A stretch of 64,000 nucleotides of DNA from Bacillota bacterium (GTDB lineage Bacteria > Bacillota > Clostridia > Christensenellales > Christensenellaceae), in the NCBI GenBank assembly GCA_023393165.1, contig JAEWMJ010000034.1:62001-126000 (forward strand), written 5' to 3'. The translations under genes and the position numbers were made by a program. Below, in pieces: positions 52,504-60,775 of this stretch. The notes below the pieces were generated by a model. The model saw nothing but the letters and a program-made list of their open reading frames with translations, was not told the origin of the DNA and searched no databases. Within the stretch, counting starts at the first letter, position 1. Each line of letters begins with the position of its first letter.

Positions 52504-53310
52504 ATGGCTACCGTTACATATTCAAATGAAGATTTAAACCGGTTTTGGCTCCGGATTTTAGGAGACGGCGCGCTTATTATACTTAACGCGCTTTCCCCCA
52601 AAGAGGCTGAGGCAGCAAAGCAGGTAAGAGCGCTGGCCGAGAGATTCGATTCGCTTGCGCTCAGATCGAATGAGAACCCCACAGCCGAACAGATGGTTCA
52701 AATAAACAAAGAAGCGTTCCAGACAGCCCAGGATTTCCGCATGTTTCTCCTTTTAACTGCAAAAAAGTTTCTGACAGAGGACTTTCATTTGGATGTGAAA
52801 CCTTCTTTGCTGAATAACTATGTTAATGAAACGGAAAGATACCTCGATCTGCTAAATACCTTTATGCAAAACAGGAAACCGGTATTCGACCAAATCCGGG
52901 AAGAAATATTCTGGCTGCCGGTTTTTACGCACCAGACCTATTACATTGCCAGCAATGTAGGCTACTATCAGAAGGAAAACAGGGAAAAGGCTCAGAATTA
53001 CACGGATATTTTAAACGAGTTCTGGGCGTTTTCCATGGAACTTGATATGATGTCCCTAATCGGCACAGGCGATTTTCCCATGGCAAGAGAGCATCATAGA
53101 GCTGTGGTAAATGTATTGAACGACTATTACGAATTCTTAACAAGCCTGATCGCATTACAGAAGCGTGCAACCATGCCCGGTTCATTGCCCATGCTTTATC
53201 TGGACCGTTCACGCCGGATCGTATGCTTCTATTTAAGGGAGGCGGCCGTATTCCTTGACTCCGAGGCTCCGGACTGCGATCCATACGCCCAAAGGATAAG
53301 CTCGCTATAG
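52504..53310 (+). CDS. DUF2935 (CotB-like) family protein, array member 4
   Basis: 268 residues. RFWLRILGDGALIILNALSP, EEIFWLPVFTHQTYYIAS, AREHHRAVV, MLYLDRSRRIVC and CDPYAQRISS place it with members 1, 2 and 5; the second half is closest to member 1. GGAGG lies 14 bases before this ATG, farther than in its paralogues, and an out-of-frame ATG at 52499 sits at the normal distance. The -10-like TATAAT near 52465 is the probable promoter. Member 5 follows after 75 bases. Confidence 0.84.
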   Translation: MATVTYSNEDLNRFWLRILGDGALIILNALSPKEAEAAKQVRALAERFDSLALRSNENPTAEQMVQINKEAFQTAQDFRMFLLLTAKKFLTEDFHLDVKPSLLNNYVNETERYLDLLNTFMQNRKPVFDQIREEIFWLPVFTHQTYYIASNVGYYQKENREKAQNYTDILNEFWAFSMELDMMSLIGTGDFPMAREHHRAVVNVLNDYYEFLTSLIALQKRATMPGSLPMLYLDRSRRIVCFYLREAAVFLDSEAPDCDPYAQRISSL

Positions 53311-53385
53311 CAGCGTCAAGCGGCATAGATTTAGTGCCCGAAATTATCTTTCTTTATTATATATAAATCCAAGGAGGCTCGGCTT

Positions 53386-54192
53386 ATGGCTGTCGTTACA
53401 TATTCAAATGAAGATTTAAACCGGTTTTGGCTCCAGATCATGGGAGACAATGCCATTATCATATTCAACGCGCTTTCCCCCCAGGAATCTGATGATGCGC
53501 CCAAGGTAAAGGCATTGGCCGACAGGTTCGACGCTCTCGCGCTCCGCGCAAACCAAAATCCAACGCCCGAACAGACCGCCGGGATAAACAGGGAAGCATA
53601 CGGCGCCGTCCAGGATTTCCGAAAGTTTCTCCTTCAAATAATGAAGACACTGCTTACAAGCAGATATTATATCTATTTAAAACCGGGAATCATAATCAAC
53701 TTTGTGGGCGAGGCCCAAAGATATCTCGATCTTTTGGATGTTTTTATGCAGAACAAAAAACCGGAGTATAACCCGCTGCTCGAAGAGATATACTGGCTTC
53801 CGCTTTTTTCGATCCAGAACAGGTACATCGCCGACAACCTGGGGTACTACCAGGAGCATAACATAAATTTTGCCCGGAACCTGGCTTCCTATATAAACAA
53901 ATATGCCGCTTATTCTGTTGAACTGAAAGGATTGTCCCGGATCGGAACGGAAAATTTCCCCATGGCACGGGAACATCACATTGCGGTATTTGATTATTTG
54001 AACACATATTTTAAGTTCCTGAATAATATAGTTTTCCTGCAGCAGCAAAAAAAAATCCCCAGCTCAATGTCCCTTTTATATCTGGACCGTTCACGGAGGA
54101 TGTTGTGCCATTTTTTAAAGCAGATGGCCGTATTTTTGGACTCCGAGGCCCCGGACTGCGACCCTTACGCAAAAAGAATAAGTTCCAATTAA
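53386..54192 (+). CDS. DUF2935 (CotB-like) family protein, array member 5
   Basis: 268 residues. FWLQIMGDNAIIIFNALSP, EEIYWLPLFSIQNRYIAD, AREHHIAVF, LLYLDRSRRMLC and CDPYAKRISS. The first half is closest to members 4 and 2, the second half to member 2. AAGGAGG is 8 bases before the ATG. It ends 57 bases before the convergent XRE gene; I see no clean terminator between them. Confidence 0.85.
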   Translation: MAVVTYSNEDLNRFWLQIMGDNAIIIFNALSPQESDDAPKVKALADRFDALALRANQNPTPEQTAGINREAYGAVQDFRKFLLQIMKTLLTSRYYIYLKPGIIINFVGEAQRYLDLLDVFMQNKKPEYNPLLEEIYWLPLFSIQNRYIADNLGYYQEHNINFARNLASYINKYAAYSVELKGLSRIGTENFPMAREHHIAVFDYLNTYFKFLNNIVFLQQQKKIPSSMSLLYLDRSRRMLCHFLKQMAVFLDSEAPDCDPYAKRISSN

Positions 54193-54249
54193 TTTTGCTG
54201 AATAAACAAAAATCTGAGGATGGTGATCTCTCTTTCCGATCCTAACAGA

Positions 54250-54792
54250 TTACTTTTTTAAAATGCAGGCGGTAAGCCACCAAATCACGCCAACAGTTAT
54301 TACGATTCCGGACAGAAGCGCATATACCAGCATCTGAAGGCTGAACAAATACACAATGATCGCAACCCCTGTTGCATATAATGTGCCCAGCAGCAGCCAG
54401 CGCGGTATGCTGCGGATCAGGGCCTGGCCGATCAGCGCCAGAAACAGGCCGCCTGTCAAAAATGACAGGAAATCACCGGCGTCTTCCCCGCCCCAGATAA
54501 TTACGATGATACCTAAAGCAATAAAAATATATCCCAGAATTGTTAACCCGGACGCGCCGGTTCTGCTTTTTTTTATCAGGTCCTGCTGAAAAATTTTATC
54601 CCCCCGGACAAGCTCATCCAAAGAAAGGTTGAATATATCGGAAAGCTTTATCAGTTTTTCAATGTCCGGATAGCTTTTTCCGGTCTCCCATTTGGAAATG
54701 GCCTGGCGCGACATATCCATTTTGGCCGCCAGTTCATCCTGGGATATGTTCAGCTTTTCACGCTCGTGTTTGATCCTGCTTCCAAGGTCCAT
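54250..54792 (-). CDS. XRE-family regulator with C-terminal membrane domain
   Basis: 180 residues from ATG 54792 (AAAGGA 6 bases upstream; a TTG five codons up is inside that site). The helix-turn-helix at about 5-60 (KLNISQDELAAKMDMSRQAISKWETGKSYPDIEKL) is of the SinR/Xre type. About four membrane helices follow (about 84-175). Such proteins bind DNA at the membrane and often sense envelope or cell-wall stress. Its promoter shares all blocks with the CDP-alcohol transferase gene, so it probably controls both. Confidence 0.9.
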   Translation of the reverse strand: MDLGSRIKHEREKLNISQDELAAKMDMSRQAISKWETGKSYPDIEKLIKLSDIFNLSLDELVRGDKIFQQDLIKKSRTGASGLTILGYIFIALGIIVIIWGGEDAGDFLSFLTGGLFLALIGQALIRSIPRWLLLGTLYATGVAIIVYLFSLQMLVYALLSGIVITVGVIWWLTACILKK

Positions 54793-54823
54793 AATTGATC
54801 CTTTCAATATAAAAGATATCTAC

Positions 54824-54875
54824 AGTTTAATCATCCGCATCATTTTAGTAAAGAAATAAACGGATGCATTTGCGC
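54824..54875 (-). promoter_or_regulatory. Promoter and conserved upstream boxes of the XRE regulator gene
   Basis: On the minus strand: ACCAACAGTT (54875-54866), 15 bases, TTTATTTCTTTACT with -35 TTTACT (54852-54847), 17 bases, -10 TAAACT (54829-54824). Identical in boxes and spacing to 52272-52333. Confidence 0.75.
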
Positions 54876-55134
54876 AACTGTTGGTAGCACAGCTGCGCTG
54901 CGGCGTGCAGCGATGAATCTGACAATGTTTTTTTCTGTTTGATCACAGTGCCGTATTTACCAAAATCTCCGGCATCTCCCGTATAGCGGTTTTGCATTTC
55001 TTTGCCCTTTATTTATTAATATACCCTTAGGCATCTCTTAATACAACCCCAGCCATAACGCGCCTCTTGCATTTATTAATTATAACAGCTATAATTAACA
55101 CTGTTAAGTTGTTTAACTGAGGCAGGTAAGGTCA
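54876..55134. other. Remaining intergenic region between XRE and TetR genes
   Basis: Contains a GC-rich short inverted stretch near 54885-54912 (CAGCTGCGCTGCGGCGTGCAGCG) and the TetR operator at 55095. No gene or RNA is supported. Confidence 0.5.
55095..55107. promoter_or_regulatory. TetR operator upstream of its own gene
   Basis: The perfect palindrome TTAACA-C-TGTTAA lies 27 bases before the TetR ATG. The same sequence stands before the MFS gene. Confidence 0.7.
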
Positions 55135-55743
55135 ATGGGTATTCAGGAACGGAAAATCCGGCACAAGGATAACTTAAGACAGGCCATTCTGGACGCGGCG
55201 GAAGAGCTGTTTGTGGACCAGGGGTTCAACAACGTTTCCATGCGCAAGATCGCCAAAAAAATAGAATATTCCGCCACCACAATTTATCTGTATTTCAAGG
55301 ATAAAGGGGAAATTTTCCATTGCCTGCTGGACCAGTATTACAGGAGGCTGCTGATGATCATGACGGACATCCAGAATGAGTATGGCGACGATCCGCTCCT
55401 GTGCATACGAAAGGGAATGCGCGCTTATACCGGATTCGGACTCGAAAACCCCAATTATTACAAGCTTGCCTTTATGCTGACGCCCGATATTCCAGCCGGG
55501 GATTACCTGGACCAATCGTTTGCAGGCAACCAGGTGCAGCAAACTCTGCGGAACAATGTGGCGGAATGCATTCGCCGGGGCATCTTTCCCCGGATGGAAA
55601 CAGAACTTGGAATGCAAATTTTGTGGTCCATGAACCACGGCATCACTTCCCTGCTGATCTCCAACCCCGCATACCCATGGGTAGAACAGGATAAACTGAT
55701 CGATACCTATATTGAAACCGCGATTGCGGGAATGACATTATAA
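55135..55743 (+). CDS. TetR-family repressor, probably of the adjacent MFS exporter
   Basis: 202 residues. Helix-turn-helix ILDAAEELFVDQGFNNVSMRKIAKKIEYSATTIYLYFKDK at about 18-57; the remaining helical ligand domain is of the TetR_C WHG-like group (NYYKLAFMLTP). The start has GGTAAGG upstream. It lies 67 bases before the MFS gene, and the same palindrome is found before both genes, so it very likely represses itself and the exporter until a ligand binds. Confidence 0.92.
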   Translation: MGIQERKIRHKDNLRQAILDAAEELFVDQGFNNVSMRKIAKKIEYSATTIYLYFKDKGEIFHCLLDQYYRRLLMIMTDIQNEYGDDPLLCIRKGMRAYTGFGLENPNYYKLAFMLTPDIPAGDYLDQSFAGNQVQQTLRNNVAECIRRGIFPRMETELGMQILWSMNHGITSLLISNPAYPWVEQDKLIDTYIETAIAGMTL

Positions 55744-55759
55744 TTTTTTTACCCTATTC

Positions 55760-55771
55760 TTAACACTGTTA
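55760..55771. promoter_or_regulatory. TetR operator before MFS gene
   Basis: TTAACACTGTTA, a 12-base match to the site at 55095, 39 bases before the MFS start codon. Confidence 0.7.
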
Positions 55772-55810
55772 TGTATATTAATATAGTTAATTTTAATGGA
55801 GGGACTTATC

Positions 55811-57133
55811 ATGTTTTTTGCCAAACCGGATACCGGAGAACCGAGCGTTTTTACAAACAGAAATTTCACCCTTTTCTTTTCCGCGCGCATCACCTCGCAG
55901 CTTGGGGATCAGCTCTACACATTTGCGGTGCTATGGTATATCCTGGACGTTACAGGCTCCAGCCTTCAAATGACCGTTCCCCTGCTGCTGACCACTATAA
56001 TCACCGCCGCTGTATCTCTTTTTGGCGGCACTATAGCCGACCGCATGAACCGGAAACGGATTCTTGTGCAAACGGATATCGTACAGGGCATTGTTCTTGT
56101 ATTGATGGCGGTTCTGGTTTCGTATAATTCCCTGCAGGTTTGGATGATCTGTCTGCTGACAGTTGTGCTGGCGTTCTGCGGCGCGGTCTTCTCCCCTGCG
56201 GCAAGCGCCATGATCCCCGATATCGTGCGTCCCGGACAGATTCCTCAGGCAACGTCGGCCAACCAGTTTACCATCAGCCTCTGCACCATGGCGGGCATGC
56301 TCTCGGGAGGCTTACTGTACCAGTTTTTCGGCATCACGGCTGTCCTCCTCATGAACGCTGCATCCAACTTTGCCTCTGCAATCATGGAATCCAGGCTTCA
56401 GGTTCCGGCGCTCCCTGCTCAAAGAGAAAAAATCGCCGTGATTGAGAGCATCCGGCGCTCCCTGAGCGATCTGTCGGAAGGTTACAGGCATGTGAAGGGA
56501 AACCAACCCGTTTTCCGCTTTTTGTGGGTAAGCAGCGTATTCAATATAGTTTCTCTGCCTGTCGGCATGGTATTGATCCCTTATTTTTTTAACGTATCTC
56601 TTCAGTCCACGGCTGTGGAACTGGCTGTCCCGCAGGCGTTCATGTGGCTGGGAATGATCGCCGCCACTCTGGTTGTCCCCCTGACAATGCGGCGCAATCC
56701 GCTGACCCGCCTGATCTGCCGCAGCCTGTTGGTGATGGCCGCCTGCACGCTGGCGGGAACGCCGCTCGTGCTAAGCGTACTGAACGGCTGGCTTAATGCC
56801 GGGCAGGTCAGCCTCTTATGGACAGGCGTCAACCTGCTGGTTGGCATTTCGGTGAACCTGTTTATCATTCCCCTGTATACTTTTTTTCAGGAGCAGTCTG
56901 CCGGAGAATTCCGCGGCAGGTTTTGGGGAATCGAAAATTCCATGCGCACACTGGCGCTCAGCTGCGGTTACCTGCTGGCCGGAGTTTTTGCACAGAACAT
57001 CAGCCTTTTGATTCTGTTTGCGGTTTATGCCGTGCTTACAGCCGCTCTTGCCCTGTGGGTCAAAAGGATCGCCCCTCGCAGTGCCAATAAGAAAATCCCA
57101 CAGATGCGGCTGTGGGAAGAAAGAGAACCTTGA
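55811..57133 (+). CDS. MFS transporter, macrolide-efflux-like
   Basis: 440 residues with twelve membrane helices. NRNFTLFFSARITSQLGDQLYTFAVLWYIL and the loop GTIADRMNRKRILVQTD (motif A-like) are typical of the MefA/DHA3 exporter group. It expels drugs or other small molecules with proton exchange. The ATG at 55811 is preceded by GGAGGG at 7 bases; the open frame begins 15 bases earlier. Regulated by the adjacent TetR. Confidence 0.9.
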   Translation: MFFAKPDTGEPSVFTNRNFTLFFSARITSQLGDQLYTFAVLWYILDVTGSSLQMTVPLLLTTIITAAVSLFGGTIADRMNRKRILVQTDIVQGIVLVLMAVLVSYNSLQVWMICLLTVVLAFCGAVFSPAASAMIPDIVRPGQIPQATSANQFTISLCTMAGMLSGGLLYQFFGITAVLLMNAASNFASAIMESRLQVPALPAQREKIAVIESIRRSLSDLSEGYRHVKGNQPVFRFLWVSSVFNIVSLPVGMVLIPYFFNVSLQSTAVELAVPQAFMWLGMIAATLVVPLTMRRNPLTRLICRSLLVMAACTLAGTPLVLSVLNGWLNAGQVSLLWTGVNLLVGISVNLFIIPLYTFFQEQSAGEFRGRFWGIENSMRTLALSCGYLLAGVFAQNISLLILFAVYAVLTAALALWVKRIAPRSANKKIPQMRLWEEREP

Positions 57134-57252
57134 AACCAGATCGGCAGGGAACATTACTCCGCTCGTGCAGCCGAATTTTCAATAGCCTTCAGATATGATT
57201 TGCCGCCGGCTGAACGAATTGTCCTTTATTCATTCATCAATAATCAAAAAAA

Positions 57253-57834
57253 TTATTTCGGTTTGTCCGTCAAACCCTTTATAATAAATTCCGATATATA
57301 ATCCACGACCTGCGGAAAATATTTTAAGCCGATTTCATCCTTATGCATATCAATATTGATGATTGCAGAAAAAATGGCCATAATTAACTCGGGATCCAGA
57401 TCCTTTCTCATTTTGCCCTCGGTTTGCCATTTTTGCACCAGTTCAAAAAAACTGCCGTACAGGAAGCCAACCGAGTCCAGACCGTTTTCCGTGCGGAATA
57501 ACTGCTCTATTTTGCCAAAGACATCCCGGTTGTACCATTCCCGAAGGATTGGGTTTGAGCTCATGCCATCAAAGTTTAAACGTATGACATCGTGTATCAA
57601 CTGAAGGGGTTCCCCGTTCAGATCAACGGAATCCATGATATAATTTTTCAGCTTCAGGTTTTCTTCCAGAAAAATATCCAAAAACAGCTTTTCCTTGGAC
57701 GGATAGTAATTATAAAATGTGCCTACCGCCATCCCCGCGGTTTTGGTTATATCCGCGACATTCGTTTCCTTGAATCCATTTGCGCTGAACAATTCCTTTG
57801 CGCATTTGAATAATTCCGCTCTTTTATCCGTCAT
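57253..57834 (-). CDS. TetR-family regulator of the oxidoreductase unit
   Basis: 193 residues. Helix-turn-helix LFKCAKELFSANGFKETNVADITKTAGMAVGTFYNYYPSKEKL at about 8-50. The C-terminal helical domain is of unknown ligand class. It is the second gene of a unit with the flavodoxin-fold oxidoreductase (68-base gap); the operon promoter overlaps a long palindrome that probably is its operator. Convergent with the MFS gene. Confidence 0.92.
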   Translation of the reverse strand: MTDKRAELFKCAKELFSANGFKETNVADITKTAGMAVGTFYNYYPSKEKLFLDIFLEENLKLKNYIMDSVDLNGEPLQLIHDVIRLNFDGMSSNPILREWYNRDVFGKIEQLFRTENGLDSVGFLYGSFFELVQKWQTEGKMRKDLDPELIMAIFSAIINIDMHKDEIGLKYFPQVVDYISEFIIKGLTDKPK

Positions 57835-57902
57835 TTAAACAACCTCCCGGTTTGATTTCAAATCCAATTATAACGCATTTACCCCCGGCGGTCAGCAAAA
57901 GC

Positions 57903-58718
57903 TTATCTGCGGACCGGTTTTATTTCCGGCGAATGAAGTCCTTTTTCACCCGAGCTTCTGAACAGTATCCTTCCCATAAGATCAAACAGAGCGCCGGCGA
58001 GTTTTTTGAATATGCCCAGCGGAACACCGTAATAGTAATCCGACGTAAACCAGCCATTATCCCTGTAATACCTGTAATCCCTGAACTTTTCGTTTTGCAG
58101 ATTCTGAATACTTTTGCGGGCCAGCCGGAAGATCATCAGCCTGAATAAGGATGGAACGGCCGGCGCCGGGCGCGTCAGTTCCTTATAAAATCTTGCGGAC
58201 GCTTTTTTTACCGTACGGGCCAGTTTGATTTCGTCGCGCGTATCCGCGGGACCAAGCGCTCTTACGGTACAGCCGTCCACCGGACGAAATCCCCAGTTTC
58301 CGGCTATCGTCTGCAAATATTTCTGAATTTTTTTGCCGCCGAACATTCCCTGGGCGACAACTGCCGTAAATGTTTTGCCAAAAAAACGCGGCCGGTGCAG
58401 CACAAAACTCATACGGTCCAATAAATTTTTTACCTGCGCCGATACCTGGAAGGAATAATTGGGCGTCGCAATAATTACCCCGTCCGAACCGTATATCTTT
58501 TTAAGGAGCGCATCACGGTCGTCTTTCAGCGGACACGAATCCTCCCCTTTTTCGAAACACATGCAGCAACTTTTGCAAAATTCCAGTCGGTAATCCTTTA
58601 AGAAAACATACTCAAATTGAACCTCTCCTAAAGATTTGAGATTCGTTTCAAACTCCTGTACCGCCCGGTAAGTCAGCCTCTTTTGCTGGCTGCCTATAAA
58701 CGCGGTTACTTTTTTCAA
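57903..58718 (-). CDS. Flavodoxin-fold NAD(P)H-dependent oxidoreductase with cysteine cluster
   Basis: About 271 residues. FIGSQQKRLTYRAVQEFE (FMN loop), EFCKSCCMCFEKGEDSCPLKDD (Cys cluster as in iron-sulfur flavoproteins), GVIIATPNYSFQVSAQVKNLLDRM (second FMN contact). A C-terminal basic, helical extension of about 100 residues is unusual for the family. The start is most likely TTG 58718, 9 bases after GGAGG; TTG 58724 is too near. It is the first gene of the unit with the TetR regulator. Confidence 0.85.
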   Translation of the reverse strand: MKKVTAFIGSQQKRLTYRAVQEFETNLKSLGEVQFEYVFLKDYRLEFCKSCCMCFEKGEDSCPLKDDRDALLKKIYGSDGVIIATPNYSFQVSAQVKNLLDRMSFVLHRPRFFGKTFTAVVAQGMFGGKKIQKYLQTIAGNWGFRPVDGCTVRALGPADTRDEIKLARTVKKASARFYKELTRPAPAVPSLFRLMIFRLARKSIQNLQNEKFRDYRYYRDNGWFTSDYYYGVPLGIFKKLAGALFDLMGRILFRSSGEKGLHSPEIKPVRR

Positions 58719-58737
58719 ATTCAATCACCTCCAATAG

Positions 58738-58769
58738 ATATGAATGAATATTATTTTATTCATTCATAT
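58738..58769. promoter_or_regulatory. TetR-type operator, 13-bp perfect inverted repeat
   Basis: ATATGAATGAATA (58738-58750) and TATTCATTCATAT (58757-58769) with a 6-base spacer. It overlaps the -10 and start of the promoter below. Confidence 0.8.
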
Positions 58770-58797
58770 TATAGTATGAGCAATTTGTCCATGTCAA
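58768..58797 (-). promoter_or_regulatory. Promoter of oxidoreductase-tetR unit
   Basis: TTGACA (58797-58792), 18-base spacer, TATAAT (58773-58768). Both hexamers are perfect; the -10 abuts the operator, fitting tight repression. Confidence 0.85.
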
Positions 58798-58814
58798 TAC
58801 AAAAAAATAATTAA

Positions 58815-58951
58815 GGCCACTGACAAACCCCAACTGCGGAGCCTGTCCTGAGCGAAGCGAAGGATCTGTTTTCCGCCCTTCTCACTTCGCTATGGATTCA
58901 CACTTTATGTAAGTTGATTTTTGGGGTGGGGTAGTGGGGCTTTCAACAGCC
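58815..58951. repeat. Repeat family A, complete copy (A5, inverted)
   Basis: 137 bases with ends GGCCACTGACAAACCCCAA and GGGGCTTTCAACAGCC, the same terminal inverted repeats as copy 23771-23885 but in the opposite orientation. The centre contains GAATCCATAGCGAAGTG on the minus strand, also seen in the long copy at 21188. Confidence 0.85.
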
Positions 58952-59007
58952 TTCATACTCATTGATAAATTTGAAATTATTTCATAAAAAGATATAAAGC
59001 CTTTTTC

Positions 59008-60540
59008 TCAGGCATCAAACCCGCGCAATATGCGGTAAAACATCTCCATATCGCTGTTGTGGCGGACGATGTCCGCCAGTTTACCGTATTCGCGCTCTTT
59101 GTATTCCGCAAAGGAAAGCGCTTTCCCTTCTATCGCACCCAGGCCTTTCTTTTGGCGCAGATTGTTCACCAGTTTTCGGAGGAATACGCCGTTGTCAAAT
59201 ACGCCGTGCAGATAGGTGCCGAACACATTTGCCTTCGGATTGCATACCATGTCCAGCAAATGAACGTCGCGTTCCCCCTGCCGGATAACGGTTGCTACAG
59301 GAACGGCGTCTTTTCCGTATTCGTTCCGGCCCATATGGATCTCGTATCCTTCCAGGCCGCAGCCGTTCAGTTCGGCAAAAAAACCGTTTCCCGCGTATTC
59401 TATCCTGCCCTTTGACTGCGCCGTGACCTTATCTTTCAGCAGGGTCACATCAAAATCCAGCAGGCCCAGGCCCTGCGCCTGCTTATCGCCGGTTTCGCTG
59501 CCTTCGGGATCGAATATCCTTTTGCCCAGCATCTGGTATCCGCCGCAAATGCCCATCAGCATGCCGCCTTCCTGAGCAAAGCGGACGAGTTCGCCGGCCA
59601 GGCCGCTCTGTCTTAAGAAATTGAGATCCCCCATCGTGCTTTTACTGCCGGGCAGTATAATAAGATCTTTGTCCGCGATTTGCGAAGAGCTTGTAATATA
59701 CTCCACACCCACCCCGGATTCGTTGTATAATATATTGAAATCTGTAAAATTGGACATATAGGGAAGGCGTGTAACGCCAATCCTGACCTCCGCGCCTGCG
59801 GAAGTGCTTCTGTAAAACCGCTCGGTCACGCTGTCCTCGTCTTCGAGGTCAATATCCATGAAGGGGATAACCCCCAGAACAGGTATTCCAATCCTGTCTT
59901 CAAGCATCCGGAGTCCCGGTTTTAAAATCTCCGCGTCTCCCCTGAATTTGTTTATAATGACGGCCTTAATCCGCTGTTTTTCCTCGGGTTTTAAAAGTTC
60001 TATGGTTCCGTACAGCGACGCGAATACGCCGCCCTTGTCGATATCTCCGATCAGCAGCACTGGCGCGTCCGCGATATCGGCCATACCCATGTTCACAAGG
60101 TCGTTTTCGCTTAAGTTGATTTCAGCCGGGCTGCCAGCCCCTTCGATCACCACGTAATCGTATTTTGCCTCAAGTTCACCGTAGGTTTTCCGTATGCCTT
60201 CCCTGAGGCTGTCTTTCAACAAATGGTATTCCATTGCGCTCAGGTTGGAAAGCGCCTTGCCGTTCAGTATCACCTGGGCGTATGTGTCCGCTGTGGGTTT
60301 GATCAGTATGGGATTCATGGAGCAGTCGGGCTCTATACCCGCCGCCTCGGCCTGCATGACCTGCGCGCGCCCCATTTCGTCCCCGGACGCGGTCACAAAG
60401 GAATTCAGCGCCATATTCTGCGATTTGAACGGTGCAACCGAATAACCGTCCTGCTTCAGTATTCTCAAATACGCCGCGGTAAGAAGGCTTTTTCCAACGG
60501 TCGAAGCCGTCCCCTGCAGCATGATGCATTTTTTTTTCAA
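59008..60540 (-). CDS. cobQ: Cobyric acid synthase
   Basis: 510 residues. MLQGTASTVGKSLLTAAYLRI is the P-loop of the dethiobiotin-synthetase-like half; APFKSQNMALNSFVT and GDIDKGGVFASLYGT follow. The C-terminal glutamine amidotransferase has ILPGSKSTMGDL and GGMLMGICGGYQMLG with the catalytic Cys. It amidates adenosylcobyrinic diamide at four side chains in B12 synthesis. No other cobalamin gene and no cobalamin riboswitch is visible here. Confidence 0.96.
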   Translation of the reverse strand: MKKKCIMLQGTASTVGKSLLTAAYLRILKQDGYSVAPFKSQNMALNSFVTASGDEMGRAQVMQAEAAGIEPDCSMNPILIKPTADTYAQVILNGKALSNLSAMEYHLLKDSLREGIRKTYGELEAKYDYVVIEGAGSPAEINLSENDLVNMGMADIADAPVLLIGDIDKGGVFASLYGTIELLKPEEKQRIKAVIINKFRGDAEILKPGLRMLEDRIGIPVLGVIPFMDIDLEDEDSVTERFYRSTSAGAEVRIGVTRLPYMSNFTDFNILYNESGVGVEYITSSSQIADKDLIILPGSKSTMGDLNFLRQSGLAGELVRFAQEGGMLMGICGGYQMLGKRIFDPEGSETGDKQAQGLGLLDFDVTLLKDKVTAQSKGRIEYAGNGFFAELNGCGLEGYEIHMGRNEYGKDAVPVATVIRQGERDVHLLDMVCNPKANVFGTYLHGVFDNGVFLRKLVNNLRQKKGLGAIEGKALSFAEYKEREYGKLADIVRHNSDMEMFYRILRGFDA

Positions 60541-60703
60541 AATATGCCGCCTTTCCGGCTATATGACAGCCTGTCTTTTGATATTGATTATAGTTTATGG
60601 AATTTATATTGAAAAGGCCGATATTCCACAAATTTTGAATATTTTGTTCCAACTTCTATCTGCCGGAATGCTTTATGAATGAGCCGGCCGGTTTCATCTG
60701 TTC

Positions 60704-60738
60704 AGAAAAAAGGGCGGATTTCGCAAAGCTATCCACCC
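60704..60738 (-). terminator. Terminator of birA-radical SAM unit
   Basis: GGGTGGAT pairs with ATCCGCCC (one G-U) and is followed by TTTTTT on the minus strand. Confidence 0.8.
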
Positions 60739-60775
60739 ATATTCTTACATTATTCCAATTTGTTTACTTATCATT

